Assembly: GCA_035307785.1 (NCBI GenBank)
Contig: DATGHS010000192.1
Location: forward strand, 1 to 13,999
Direction of reading: 5' to 3'
Length of the DNA stretch: 13,999 bases
Source of the DNA: DATGHS01 sp035307785
Lineage (GTDB): Bacteria; Planctomycetota; Planctomycetia; Gemmatales; Gemmataceae
Shown: positions 5,851 to 11,393 of the stretch, one piece after another
Numbering within the stretch: position 1 is the stretch's first letter
Layout of the letters: every line of letters starts with the position of its first letter
Position numbers and translations under genes: made by a program
Notes under the pieces: model-generated
Told to the model about the DNA's origin: nothing
Databases searched by the model: none
What the model saw: only the letters and a program-made list of their open reading frames with translations

Positions 5851-6207
5851 ATGGAATATCGAGCCAAACACCGGTTTGCGGATATGTCGGCCCGGAAGAT
5901 GCGGCCGTTCGCGGCCATGATCCGAGGCAAGACCGCTGACGAAGCGTTGCAAATGCTGCGCTTTATTCCGAATCGCAGCGCCCGCTTGATTGAGCAGGTG
6001 CTGAAGAGCGCGTTGGGAAACGCCCAGGACAAAGGCGCCCGTGATGTCGAGGAGTTGATCGTGGCCGAATCGCGGATTGACGGCGCCCCAATGTTCAAGC
6101 GCATCATGCCCCGCGCGCGCGGCACCGCGTACCCGATCAAGCGCCGCATGGCGCACATTGTAATTACGCTGGCTGATGAGGAACAAGAGCAGCAGCCGAC
6201 TACTTGA
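5851..6207 (+). CDS. rplV: 50S ribosomal protein L22
   Basis: 118 residues, near the usual 110-118. Recognisable from ARKMRPFAAMIRGKTADEAL, LRFIPNRSARLIEQVLKSAL and NAQDKGA.DVEELIV, with the tunnel-lining beta hairpin DGAPMFKRIMPRARGTAYPI followed by KRRMAHIVI. L22 binds 23S rRNA and, with L4, forms the exit-tunnel constriction where stalling peptides and macrolides act. The C-terminal residues EEQEQQPTT form a short acidic tail. No ribosome-binding purine run precedes ATG 5851; the tandem heptamer arm reaches to within three bases of it, so initiation either relies on an unstructured leader or on coupling after tRNA processing. The start is supported by the family N-terminus (E.RAKHRFADMS). 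Confidence 0.96.
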   Translation: MEYRAKHRFADMSARKMRPFAAMIRGKTADEALQMLRFIPNRSARLIEQVLKSALGNAQDKGARDVEELIVAESRIDGAPMFKRIMPRARGTAYPIKRRMAHIVITLADEEQEQQPTT

Positions 6208-6271
6208 AGTCAGAGATCAGAAGTCAGAGGTCAGAAGTCAGAATTATCTTTCTGACTTCTGATCTCTGACT
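6208..6271. repeat. Heptamer-type hairpin (GTCAGAR family) between rplV and rpsC
   Basis: Arms of 21 perfect bases (6208-6228 and 6251-6271) flank further copies of the same 7-base unit (GTCAGAG, GTCAGAA). The element starts directly after the rplV stop and its right end runs into TTTT (6271-6274), so it also looks like a terminator. Same family as 9631-9694 and 11309-11384. Confidence 0.9.
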
Positions 6272-6292
6272 TTTCGATGGAGATGGTGAAAC

Positions 6293-6997
6293 ATGGGTCA
6301 AAAGGTCCGGCCGACTGGTTTCCGCACCGGCATCATGACCGACTGGATGAGCCAGTGGTATGCCGGCAAAGGTGAATTCTCCGATCTATTGGTGGAAGAT
6401 CAGAAGATTCGCAAGTTTATCAAAGCCAGGAATTCAGGCGCCGGCATCGCGCGGATCAAGATTGAGCGCACGCGGGAAAAGGTCACGGTGTTCATCTGGT
6501 CGTCGCGGGTCGGTTCGATCATTGGCAAGAAGGGCGAAAAGATCGACAAGCTGACGAAGGATTTAGAGGATCTCACTCATCGTCACATTGAACTCAAGAC
6601 GATGGAAGTGCCGAAGCCGGAGACGGATGCTCAGCTGGTCTCCGCCGAAATCGCCGAGCAGTTGGAAAAGCGCGTGAGCTTTCGCCGCACCATGAAGCAG
6701 GCCATTCAGAAGGCCATGGAAAACGGGGCCAAGGGCATTCGCCTGCAACTATCCGGCCGACTGGGTGGTGCCGAAATGGCCCGGTGCGAAAAGGCGATGG
6801 AAGGCAGCATTCCGCTTTCGACGCTACGTGCCAAAGTCGATTATGGCTTTTCCGAGGCGGCCACGGCCCAGGGAAATATTGGAATCAAGGTTTGGATCAA
6901 CAACGGCGACTACCTGACGCCGGAGGAGGCGACCGATGCCACTAATGCCCAAACGGGTAAAGTTCAGAAAAAATCAGCGCGGCATAGTAAAAGGTAA
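6293..6997 (+). CDS. rpsC: 30S ribosomal protein S3
   Basis: 234 residues, matching E. coli length. It starts MGQKVRPTGFRTGI, holds the KH type II domain with its GKKG loop (residues 78-81 in VGSIIGKKGEKID) and the C-terminal domain (GAKGIRLQLSGRLGGAEMAR, then IPLSTLRAKVDYG and GNIGIKVWI). S3 lies at the mRNA entry channel and contributes to helicase activity of the ribosome. GGAG about ten bases before ATG 6293 serves as a modest ribosome site. The last 20 codons overlap rplP in another frame, so the tail (NAQTGKVQKKSARHSKR) is shaped by the L16 N-terminal coding sequence. Confidence 0.97.
   Translation: MGQKVRPTGFRTGIMTDWMSQWYAGKGEFSDLLVEDQKIRKFIKARNSGAGIARIKIERTREKVTVFIWSSRVGSIIGKKGEKIDKLTKDLEDLTHRHIELKTMEVPKPETDAQLVSAEIAEQLEKRVSFRRTMKQAIQKAMENGAKGIRLQLSGRLGGAEMARCEKAMEGSIPLSTLRAKVDYGFSEAATAQGNIGIKVWINNGDYLTPEEATDATNAQTGKVQKKSARHSKR
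6922..6929 (+). promoter_or_regulatory. Shine-Dalgarno of rplP inside rpsC
   Basis: GGAGGAGG lies six bases before ATG 6936 and within the rpsC reading frame. It decides the rplP start at 6936 over the in-frame ATG at 6945. Confidence 0.85.
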
Positions 6998-7355
6998 TGC
7001 TCAGCGCGGCAACACGGTGTCGATGGGCGAGTTCGGCCTGCAATCGCTGGAAGGTGGCTGGCTGAGCGCCGAGTCGATCGAGGCCGGGCGTATCACCGCG
7101 GCCAACTTTATCCGCGGCGAAGGCCGGCTGTACATCCGCGTATTTCCACATAAGTCGGTGACCTCGATTCCGCTGGAAACCCGCATGGGCAAGGGCAAGG
7201 GTGAGCCGGAATACTGGGCCGCGGTCATCAAGCCCGGCATGATTTTGTTCGAAGTGGCCGGCCTGCCGGAGGCTGCCGCCCGCGACTGCCTGGCCCGCGT
7301 GGCCTACAAGATGCCGTTCAAATGCCGCTTTGTGCACCGACGGCCGAATATTTAG
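6936..7355 (+). CDS. rplP: 50S ribosomal protein L16
   Basis: 139 residues, typical length. Start MPLMPKRVKFRKNQRGIVKG, then SMGEFGLQSLEGGWLSAESI, GRLYIRVFPHKSVTSIPLET, RMGKGKGEPEYWAAVIKPG and FEVAG, all classical L16. It organises the A-site side of the 50S and helps aminoacyl-tRNA accommodation. The start is ATG 6936, because an excellent GGAGGAGG site lies six bases upstream. It overlaps rpsC by 62 bases out of frame, a long overlap for this pair. Its stop TAG lies at the edge of a short palindrome (AGCCGCTTGCGGCT). Confidence 0.97.
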   Translation: MPLMPKRVKFRKNQRGIVKGNAQRGNTVSMGEFGLQSLEGGWLSAESIEAGRITAANFIRGEGRLYIRVFPHKSVTSIPLETRMGKGKGEPEYWAAVIKPGMILFEVAGLPEAAARDCLARVAYKMPFKCRFVHRRPNI

Positions 7356-7373
7356 CCGCTTGCGGCTTGGCAG
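7354..7373 (+). repeat. Short hairpin plus 17-base repeat copy between rplP and rpmC
   Basis: AGCCGC-TT-GCGGCT (7354-7367) is a perfect small palindrome that includes part of the rplP stop. Bases 7357-7373 (CGCTTGCGGCTTGGCAG) recur exactly at 8757-8773 in the rplX-rplE gap. The core also occurs in the rplD-rplW hairpin. Confidence 0.8.
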
Positions 7374-7382
7374 GAATTCATT

Positions 7383-7604
7383 ATGAAGCGAAAAGAGAAA
7401 CTCAGCGAATATCGCGGCGCCAGTGACGAGCACCTGCGCTTAAGCCTGAGCGAATTGGAAAAGCACCTGTTCCACCTGCGCTTCCAGGCTTCGACCGATC
7501 GGCTCGAGACGCCAAGCGAGATTCGCAAGGCCAAGCGCGATATTGCCCGAATTCTGACGATCCAGCAGCAGCGCGATAAAGCCAAGACCGAGAAGAAGGC
7601 ATAA
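7383..7604 (+). CDS. rpmC: 50S ribosomal protein L29
   Basis: 73 residues, slightly longer than the 60-70 typical of L29. Two-helix hairpin protein; the diagnostic stretch is HLFHLRFQASTDRLETPSEI followed by RKAKRDIARILTI, corresponding to the family's ELFNLRFQ...L.NP..IR..RKDIARI.T. L29 sits beside L23 at the exit tunnel and contributes to the trigger factor/SRP platform. ATG 7383 has AGGA seven bases upstream. The stop is only four bases before rpsQ, so the two are translationally close. Confidence 0.95.
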   Translation: MKRKEKLSEYRGASDEHLRLSLSELEKHLFHLRFQASTDRLETPSEIRKAKRDIARILTIQQQRDKAKTEKKA

Positions 7605-7608
7605 ACCC

Positions 7609-7983
7609 ATGGCAGAAGCAACCACGAAGGCAGCTCCGAAGCGTGGCAACCGGCGAACCCTGGTCGGCGTGGTCACGGGCGACAAGACGAGCAAGACTCG
7701 GCGCGTGGAAATCTCGCGGCTGGTCAAGCACGCCCGCTACGGCAAGTACATCAAGCGCCGCACGATCTGCTACGTGCATGACGAAAAGAACGAATCGCAC
7801 AAGGGCGATTCTGTCGAGATCGTGGAAAGCCGGCCGTTGTCGAAGACCAAGCACTGGCGACTCGTGCGCATCGTCACCAAGGCGCCGGGGGCGGCGGTGG
7901 AGATTGCCACCGAGCCGGATCTGGAGAAGCCCAAGCAGGCCCAGCAAGCCGAACCGAAAAAAGAAGAAGGTAGCGCGTCATGA
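7609..7983 (+). CDS. rpsQ: 30S ribosomal protein S17, extended at both ends
   Basis: 124 residues against about 85 for a minimal S17. The OB-fold core runs from about residue 15 to 90: RRTLVGVVTGDKTSKTRRVE, then KYIKRRTICYVHDE, SHKGDSVEIVESRPLSKTKH and WRLVRIV. S17 is a primary 16S rRNA binder near the 5' domain. There is a short basic N-terminal extension (MAEATTKAAPKRGN) and a C-terminal tail of about 32 residues rich in Ala, Glu, Lys, Gln and Pro that appears disordered. GAAGAAGG at the end of rpmC can serve as its ribosome site. It overlaps rplN by four bases (ATGA), a classic coupling arrangement. Confidence 0.95.
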   Translation: MAEATTKAAPKRGNRRTLVGVVTGDKTSKTRRVEISRLVKHARYGKYIKRRTICYVHDEKNESHKGDSVEIVESRPLSKTKHWRLVRIVTKAPGAAVEIATEPDLEKPKQAQQAEPKKEEGSAS

Positions 7984-8348
7984 TCCAGATGTATACGTAC
8001 CTCGATGTTGCCGATAACACGGGGGCCAAGGAATGCATGTGCATCAAGGTGCTGGGCGGCAGCCGCAAGCGCTACGCGGGCTTAGGCGACGTCATCGTGG
8101 CGAGCGTGAAGAAGGCCATTCCGGGCGGTGAGGTGAAGCCGGGCGATGTCGTGAAGGGCGTGGTGGTGCGCGTCCGCCGGGCAGCTCGCCGGGCCGATGG
8201 CAGTTACGTTCGCTTCGACCGGAATGCGATGGTTCTTATCGACAATGAAAAAGAACCGCGCGGCACGCGCATTTTCGGCGCTGTGGCCCGCGAACTTCGG
8301 GAAAAGGGCTTTGTCAAGATTACGAATTTGGCATCAGAAGTCGTGTGA
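7980..8348 (+). CDS. rplN: 50S ribosomal protein L14
   Basis: 122 residues, exactly the family norm, and highly conserved: MIQMYTYLDVADNTGAKECM, KVLGGSRKRYAGLGDVIVAS, GDVVKGVVVRVRR, DGSYVRFDRNAMVLID and PRGTRIFGAVARELR. L14 binds 23S rRNA, forms intersubunit bridges with h14 of 16S rRNA, and is the target of the silencing factor RsfS. Its ATG at 7980 overlaps the rpsQ stop as ATGA, implying translational coupling; the purine-rich GAAGAAGG in the end of rpsQ provides the ribosome site. No anomalies seen. Confidence 0.98.
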   Translation: MIQMYTYLDVADNTGAKECMCIKVLGGSRKRYAGLGDVIVASVKKAIPGGEVKPGDVVKGVVVRVRRAARRADGSYVRFDRNAMVLIDNEKEPRGTRIFGAVARELREKGFVKITNLASEVV

Positions 8349-8354
8349 TAAAAG

Positions 8355-8376
8355 CCCACGGACGGAAGTCCGTGGG
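8355..8376 (+). repeat. 9-bp hairpin with GGAA tetraloop between rplN and rplX
   Basis: CCCACGGAC (8355-8363), loop GGAA (8364-8367), GTCCGTGGG (8368-8376). The loop fits the stable GNRA class. It starts six bases after the rplN stop. A diverged copy of the same element (flanked by AAGAGCCCC and GGGCTTT) appears to lie at 9338-9370. Confidence 0.85.
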
Positions 8377-8392
8377 GTTGGGGTAAAAGATC

Positions 8393-8755
8393 ATGCACGT
8401 TCGTAAAGGCGACATCGTGGAAGTCACCACCGGCGATGACGCCGGCAATACGCAGTCGCCGACAACCGGGCGCGTCCTACGGGTTTTGGGCGACAAGAAT
8501 AAAGTCGTAGTCGAAGGCATCAACCGCGTCTACAAGCACCTCAAGCCGAACCGCCGCAATCCGCAGGGAGGCCGCTTATCAAAGGAAATGGCCGTTGCGG
8601 CTGCCAACGTACTGCTGTACTGCCCGAGCTGCCGGCGTGGTGTGCGCATTGGCCGGCGCTATAATGCTCAAGGCGCGAAAGAGCGCTATTGCAAGAAATG
8701 CGGCAACGGCTTAGGCGCCCTGAGCAAGGCCCGGTCAAATTATGCAAAGAAGTAG
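8393..8755 (+). CDS. rplX: 50S ribosomal protein L24 with C-terminal zinc ribbon
   Basis: 120 residues. The KOW domain is at the start (MHVRKGDIVEVTTGDDAGNT ... GRVLRV) and is followed by NKVVVEGINRVYKHLKPN. The C-terminal extension carries CPSC (residues 77-80) and CKKC (100-103), a CxxC-x19-CxxC zinc ribbon seen in many bacteria but lacking in E. coli. L24 is an assembly initiator of the 50S near the tunnel exit. An alternative is that the Cys pairs are degenerate, but both are complete. The ribosome site before ATG 8393 is poor (GGGG about ten bases upstream). Confidence 0.96.
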   Translation: MHVRKGDIVEVTTGDDAGNTQSPTTGRVLRVLGDKNKVVVEGINRVYKHLKPNRRNPQGGRLSKEMAVAAANVLLYCPSCRRGVRIGRRYNAQGAKERYCKKCGNGLGALSKARSNYAKK

Positions 8756-8756
8756 T

Positions 8757-8773
8757 CGCTTGCGGCTTGGCAG
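8757..8773 (+). repeat. Second exact copy of the 17-base repeat, before rplE
   Basis: CGCTTGCGGCTTGGCAG matches 7357-7373 exactly. It lies directly after the rplX stop and before the rplE ribosome site. Here the left flank is T instead of GC, so only a shorter stem can form. Confidence 0.85.
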
Positions 8774-8781
8774 ATGAAGCT

Positions 8782-8785
8782 GGAG
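8782..8785 (+). promoter_or_regulatory. Shine-Dalgarno fixing the rplE start
   Basis: GGAG lies six bases before ATG 8792. An in-frame ATG at 8774 would put this motif inside the gene and give an atypical N-terminus, so 8792 is preferred. Confidence 0.75.
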
Positions 8786-8791
8786 TTCACC

Positions 8792-9334
8792 ATGGCCCGC
8801 TTGAAAGAAATGTACGACAAGACCATTGCGACCGAACTCGTCAAGAAGTTCGGCCGCAAGAATCGCATGAGCGTGCCCAAGCTGCAAAAGATCGTGCTGA
8901 ACATGGGCGTCGGCAAGGCGCTGCAAGACAAAAACCGCATGGAGCAGGCTGTCGAGCAACTCACGCAGATTGCGGGGCAGAAGGCGGTCATCACCAAGGC
9001 GAAGATCGCGGTTAGCGGCTTCCGACTGCGGCAGGGCAATGAAATCGGTTGCCGGGTAACGCTCCGTGGCAAGCAGATGTACGAGTTTCTTGACCGCCTG
9101 ATCAACATTGCTTTGCCACGTATCCGCGACTTCCGCGGCTTAAATCCGAAGAGCTTCGACGGCAATGGTAACTATTCGCTGGGTGTGACCGAACAGTTGA
9201 TCTTCCCAGAAATTGACCCAGACAAAGTGAATTTCACGCAGGGCATGGATATCACCATCGTGACCAGCACCCGCAACGACGATGAAGCCCGCGAATTACT
9301 TCGCTCCTTCGGCGTGCCGTTCCGGGAAGCATGA
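8792..9334 (+). CDS. rplE: 50S ribosomal protein L5
   Basis: 180 residues, the family norm (about 179). Starts MARLKEMYDKTIATELVKKF, continues KLQKIVLNMGVGKALQDK, QKAVITKAKIAVSGFRLRQG, GCRVTLRGKQMYEFLDRLIN and RDFRGLNPKSFDGNGNYSLG, then EQLIFPEIDPDKVNFTQGMD. L5 binds 5S rRNA in the central protuberance and contacts P-site tRNA and S13. ATG 8792 is chosen on the GGAG site and on the family N-terminus; ATG 8774 is the longer alternative. The conserved core shows no changes of note. Confidence 0.97.
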   Translation: MARLKEMYDKTIATELVKKFGRKNRMSVPKLQKIVLNMGVGKALQDKNRMEQAVEQLTQIAGQKAVITKAKIAVSGFRLRQGNEIGCRVTLRGKQMYEFLDRLINIALPRIRDFRGLNPKSFDGNGNYSLGVTEQLIFPEIDPDKVNFTQGMDITIVTSTRNDDEARELLRSFGVPFREA

Positions 9335-9337
9335 AAA

Positions 9338-9370
9338 CAAGAGCCCCGTGGACGGCAGCCCCTGGGCTTT
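9338..9370 (+). repeat. Diverged hairpin element between rplE and rpsN
   Basis: AGCCC (9342-9346) pairs with GGGCT (9364-9368); between them CCGTGGACGGCAGCCCCT resembles the ACGGACGGAAGTCCGTGG core of 8355-8376. It looks like a decayed copy of that element. GAGG follows at 9376-9379 as the rpsN ribosome site. Confidence 0.5.
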
Positions 9371-9385
9371 CGAAAGAGGTAAAAG

Positions 9386-9622
9386 ATGTCGACGAATTCG
9401 AAAGAAGCCAAGTTTCGCCAGCAGATGGCGAAGCTCGAAGCGCACAAGAAAGACCCGGAGAAGAACAAGCTGCGCCCCCGCGACAAGATCCGCATTCGTT
9501 TGCGCTGCAAGCTGTGTGGTCGCTCGCGCGCCGTGTTCCGCAAGTTCGGCATTTGCCGGATTTGCTTCCGCGGCATGGCAAGCGATGGACTGATTCCGGG
9601 AGTGAGAAAGGCGAGCTGGTAA
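9386..9622 (+). CDS. rpsN: 30S ribosomal protein S14, zinc-binding type
   Basis: 78 residues. The C-terminal part is the zinc form of S14: CKLCGRSRAVFRKFGICRIC (residues 41-60, C41, C44, C57, C60; CxxC-x12-CxxC), then FRGMASDGLIPGVRKASW. Zinc-type S14 is usually about 61 residues, so there is a 17-residue N-terminal extension (MSTNSKEAKFRQQMAKL) reminiscent of the longer zinc-free form, though still far short of it. S14 sits in the 30S head with S3 and S10. ATG 9386 has GAGG six bases upstream, supporting this start. Confidence 0.95.
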   Translation: MSTNSKEAKFRQQMAKLEAHKKDPEKNKLRPRDKIRIRLRCKLCGRSRAVFRKFGICRICFRGMASDGLIPGVRKASW

Positions 9623-9630
9623 AAGACTAG

Positions 9631-9694
9631 AAGTCAGAGATCTGAAGTCAGAAAACACGGCGCGTCAATTCTGACCTCTGATCTCTGGCCTCTT
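9631..9694. repeat. Heptamer-type hairpin (GTCAGAR family) between rpsN and rpsH
   Basis: The left arm 9631-9653 (AAGTCAGAGATCTGAAGTCA and flanks) and right arm 9669-9694 are imperfect reverse complements built of the same 7-base units as at 6208-6271 and 11309-11384. It begins eight bases after the rpsN stop. Confidence 0.85.
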
Positions 9695-9721
9695 CGGACC
9701 ACAGACAACTGACAACGGACG
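9695..9721. repeat. Half element of the GTCCGTR heptamer family before rpsH
   Basis: Units GGACCAC, AGACAAC, TGACAAC, GGACGAT repeat at a 7-base step. This is close to the reverse complement of the left arm at 5745-5773 (shared CGGACCAC and ACAACTGAC). Only one arm is present here, directly joined to the GTCAGAR hairpin, making a composite. Confidence 0.65.
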
Positions 9722-9728
9722 ATACGCG

Positions 9729-10175
9729 ATGATGACCGACCCTCTGGCTGACATGCTGACCCGTATTCGCAATGCGAATGCTATCGAACGCCCCGCCGTG
9801 GATATGGCGGCCACCGAACTGAAGCGCAACGTGGCCAAGGTGCTGAAGGACGAGGGCTTCATCCTCGATTACCAGCTCGGCCGCAACGCGAAGGATGCCG
9901 AAGGGCATGCGACCTTCGAGCAAGTTGCCGATTGTAAGGCGCCAAAGACGGTGCTTCGCGTATTCCTGAAATACGGCCCCGAAGGCGAACGCGTCATCCG
10001 CCATATTCGCCGGGTCAGCACGCCGGGCTTGCGGATTTACAAGCGCTCGGCGCAGTTGAACAAGGTGCTCGACGGCCTCGGCATCGCCATTATCAGCACG
10101 AATCGCGGTGTGTTAAGCGACCGTAAGGCTCGCGAGCAGAAGCTCGGCGGCGAAGTACTGGCCGAAGTATGGTAG
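9729..10175 (+). CDS. rpsH: 30S ribosomal protein S8, with a short insertion
   Basis: 148 residues against about 130. N-terminus MMTDPLADMLTRIRNANAIE and C-terminal SAQLNKVLDGLGIAIISTNR, GVLSDRKAREQKLGGEVLA are canonical; HIRRVSTPGLRIYKR is the rRNA-binding signature. About 17 residues (AKDAEGHATFEQVADCK region, about 54-70) are inserted in the N-terminal domain before TVLRVFLKYG. S8 binds 16S rRNA helix 21 and in E. coli represses the spc operon. The start is one of two adjacent ATGs (9729 or 9732), and no Shine-Dalgarno is visible upstream. The stop TAG falls in the first hairpin of the following repeat. Confidence 0.96.
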   Translation: MMTDPLADMLTRIRNANAIERPAVDMAATELKRNVAKVLKDEGFILDYQLGRNAKDAEGHATFEQVADCKAPKTVLRVFLKYGPEGERVIRHIRRVSTPGLRIYKRSAQLNKVLDGLGIAIISTNRGVLSDRKAREQKLGGEVLAEVW

Positions 10176-10227
10176 CCGAAGTCATACGACTTCGGCCGAA
10201 AGACCGAACTCTTACGAGTTCGGCTAC
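10172..10227 (+). repeat. Twin hairpin able to refold, between rpsH and rplF
   Basis: Hairpin 1: GCCGAAGTC (10175-10183), loop ATAC, GACTTCGGC (10188-10196). Hairpin 2: CCGAACTC (10204-10211), loop TTAC, GAGTTCGG (10216-10223). The outer ends GTAGCCGAA (10172-10180) and TTCGGCTAC (10219-10227) are also complementary, so the two small hairpins compete with one long closed structure. The rpsH stop codon is within the outer arm. Confidence 0.85.
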
Positions 10228-10250
10228 CGATTCAAGAGCATCCGAGTTGT

Positions 10251-10256
10251 GGGGAG
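10251..10256 (+). promoter_or_regulatory. Shine-Dalgarno fixing the rplF start
   Basis: GGGGAG lies eight bases before ATG 10265. The frame is open further upstream to 10169 through the twin hairpin, but this site and the family N-terminus MSRIGKQPV support 10265. Confidence 0.8.
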
Positions 10257-10264
10257 TACGGGCC

Positions 10265-10819
10265 ATGTCTCGTATCGGAAAGCAGCCGGTGGTGATTCCA
10301 GCCGGCGTGAAGGTGCGCCTGGAGGGCGGCAAGGTCTTTGTCGAAGGCAAGCTTGGCAAGCTGGAACTCGCCTGGCACCCGGCTATGAAGGTGACCGTAG
10401 ACGACAAGGCCAAGGCCATCCGGATCGAGCGCCCCGACAACGAACGCCTCAACCGGGCTCTGCACGGCTTGACCCGCAGTCTGATTAACAACATGGTCGA
10501 GGGCGTTACCAAGGGTTACGAAAAGCGGCTGAAGATCGAAGGCGTCGGCTACCAGGCGGCCAAGAAGGGCAAAGACATTGTGTTGACCGTCGGCTATGCA
10601 AACCCGATCGTGCACACGCCTCCGGATGGCGTGACCGTCGATCTGCCGGATGCGACCACCATCGTCGTCAAAGGTGCTGACAAGCAAAAGGTCGGCCAGT
10701 TCGCCGCCGAGGTGCGAGCCTCGCGGAAGCCAGAACCATACAAGGGCAAGGGCATTCGTTACGAGAACGAAACCGTTCGCCGCAAGGAAGGCAAGTCATT
10801 CACCAGCGGGGCATCATAA
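10265..10819 (+). CDS. rplF: 50S ribosomal protein L6
   Basis: 184 residues, close to the 177-180 norm. MSRIGKQPVVIPAGVKVRLE opens the first domain; RALHGLTRSLINNMVEGVTK, GYEKRLKIEGVGYQAAKKGK and the C-terminal rRNA-binding RASRKPEPYKGKGIRYENE with TVRRKEGKS follow. L6 binds near the sarcin-ricin loop and the factor-binding site of the 50S. The open frame extends upstream, but ATG 10265 is chosen on the GGGGAG site and the family start. No anomalies in conserved blocks. Confidence 0.97.
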   Translation: MSRIGKQPVVIPAGVKVRLEGGKVFVEGKLGKLELAWHPAMKVTVDDKAKAIRIERPDNERLNRALHGLTRSLINNMVEGVTKGYEKRLKIEGVGYQAAKKGKDIVLTVGYANPIVHTPPDGVTVDLPDATTIVVKGADKQKVGQFAAEVRASRKPEPYKGKGIRYENETVRRKEGKSFTSGAS

Positions 10820-10821
10820 GT

Positions 10822-10918
10822 AATGTGGAATGCGGAATGCGGAATTATCGATTGAGACAATGGAGCAAGCCGAACATGTGTTTTCTCATTCCGCTTTCGG
10901 CATTCCGGATTCCGCATT
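10822..10918. repeat. Heptamer-type inverted repeat (TGCGGAA family) between rplF and rplR
   Basis: The left arm 10822-10844 repeats AATGTGG, AATGCGG, AATGCGG. The right arm 10887-10918 repeats CATTCCG, CTTTCGG, CATTCCG, GATTCCG, CATTGCC. The arms are reverse complements in heptamer register, separated by 42 bases without recognisable content. The same unit recurs after secY at 13915-13988. Confidence 0.85.
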
Positions 10919-10936
10919 GCCAGTAGGGTATTGCAA

Positions 10937-11305
10937 ATGGCTCAACAGAAAAGAATTCAAGAGCGGCGTGAGCGCCGGAAGTTCCGGGTGCGGAACAAGG
11001 TGCGCGGCACGACGGAGCGGCCGCGTCTGAGCGTGTTTCGAAGCTCAAAGCATATTTACGCGCAGCTCATCGACGATCAGTCGGGCCAGACGCTGGCCGC
11101 CGCCAGCAGTTGCGGCAAGGAAGTGGCGAAGGATGTGCCCTACGGCGGCAACGTGAAGGCCGCCAAGGCCGTCGGCAAAAAGCTCGCCGATGCCGCCAGG
11201 GCGAAGGGCATCAACAAGGCCGCATTTGACCGCGGCAGCTATCGTTATCATGGCCGCATCAAGGCGCTGGCGGACGCGGCCCGCGAGGGTGGATTGCAGT
11301 TTTAG
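10937..11305 (+). CDS. rplR: 50S ribosomal protein L18
   Basis: 122 residues, within the family range. Recognisable from RRERRKFRVRNKVRGTTERP, RLSVFRSSKHIYAQLIDDQS, GQTLAAASS and the C-terminal GINKAAFDRGSYRYHGRIKA, LADAAREGGLQF. L18 delivers 5S rRNA with L5 to the 50S central protuberance. The start is ATG 10937; AGGG lies eight bases upstream. An in-frame TTG at 10931 is possible but would bring no better ribosome site. Confidence 0.97.
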   Translation: MAQQKRIQERRERRKFRVRNKVRGTTERPRLSVFRSSKHIYAQLIDDQSGQTLAAASSCGKEVAKDVPYGGNVKAAKAVGKKLADAARAKGINKAAFDRGSYRYHGRIKALADAAREGGLQF

Positions 11306-11308
11306 AGA

Positions 11309-11384
11309 GGTCGGAGGTCAGAAGTCAGAGATCAGAAAAACTGATCAGCGACTACTGACCTCTGACCTCTGACCTCTGACCACT
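11309..11384. repeat. Heptamer-type hairpin (GTCAGAR family) between rplR and rpsE
   Basis: The left arm 11309-11335 holds GGTCGGA, GGTCAGA, AGTCAGA, GATCAG; the right arm 11341-11384 holds CTACTGA followed by three CCTCTGA units and CCACTGG. The tip GATCAG-AAAAA-CTGATC (11330-11346) is a perfect 6-bp stem. TTTT follows the right arm. The rpsE ATG comes nine bases later with no Shine-Dalgarno. Confidence 0.85.
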
Positions 11385-11393
11385 GGTTTTACA

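Noticed and set aside
6208..6271. Possible CRISPR array in the GTCAGAR repeats
   Set aside because: Units are 7 bases, contiguous and degenerate, with no unique spacers and no cas genes nearby.
8774..8791. Earlier ATG for rplE
   Set aside because: It would bury the GGAG ribosome site and give a non-family N-terminus.
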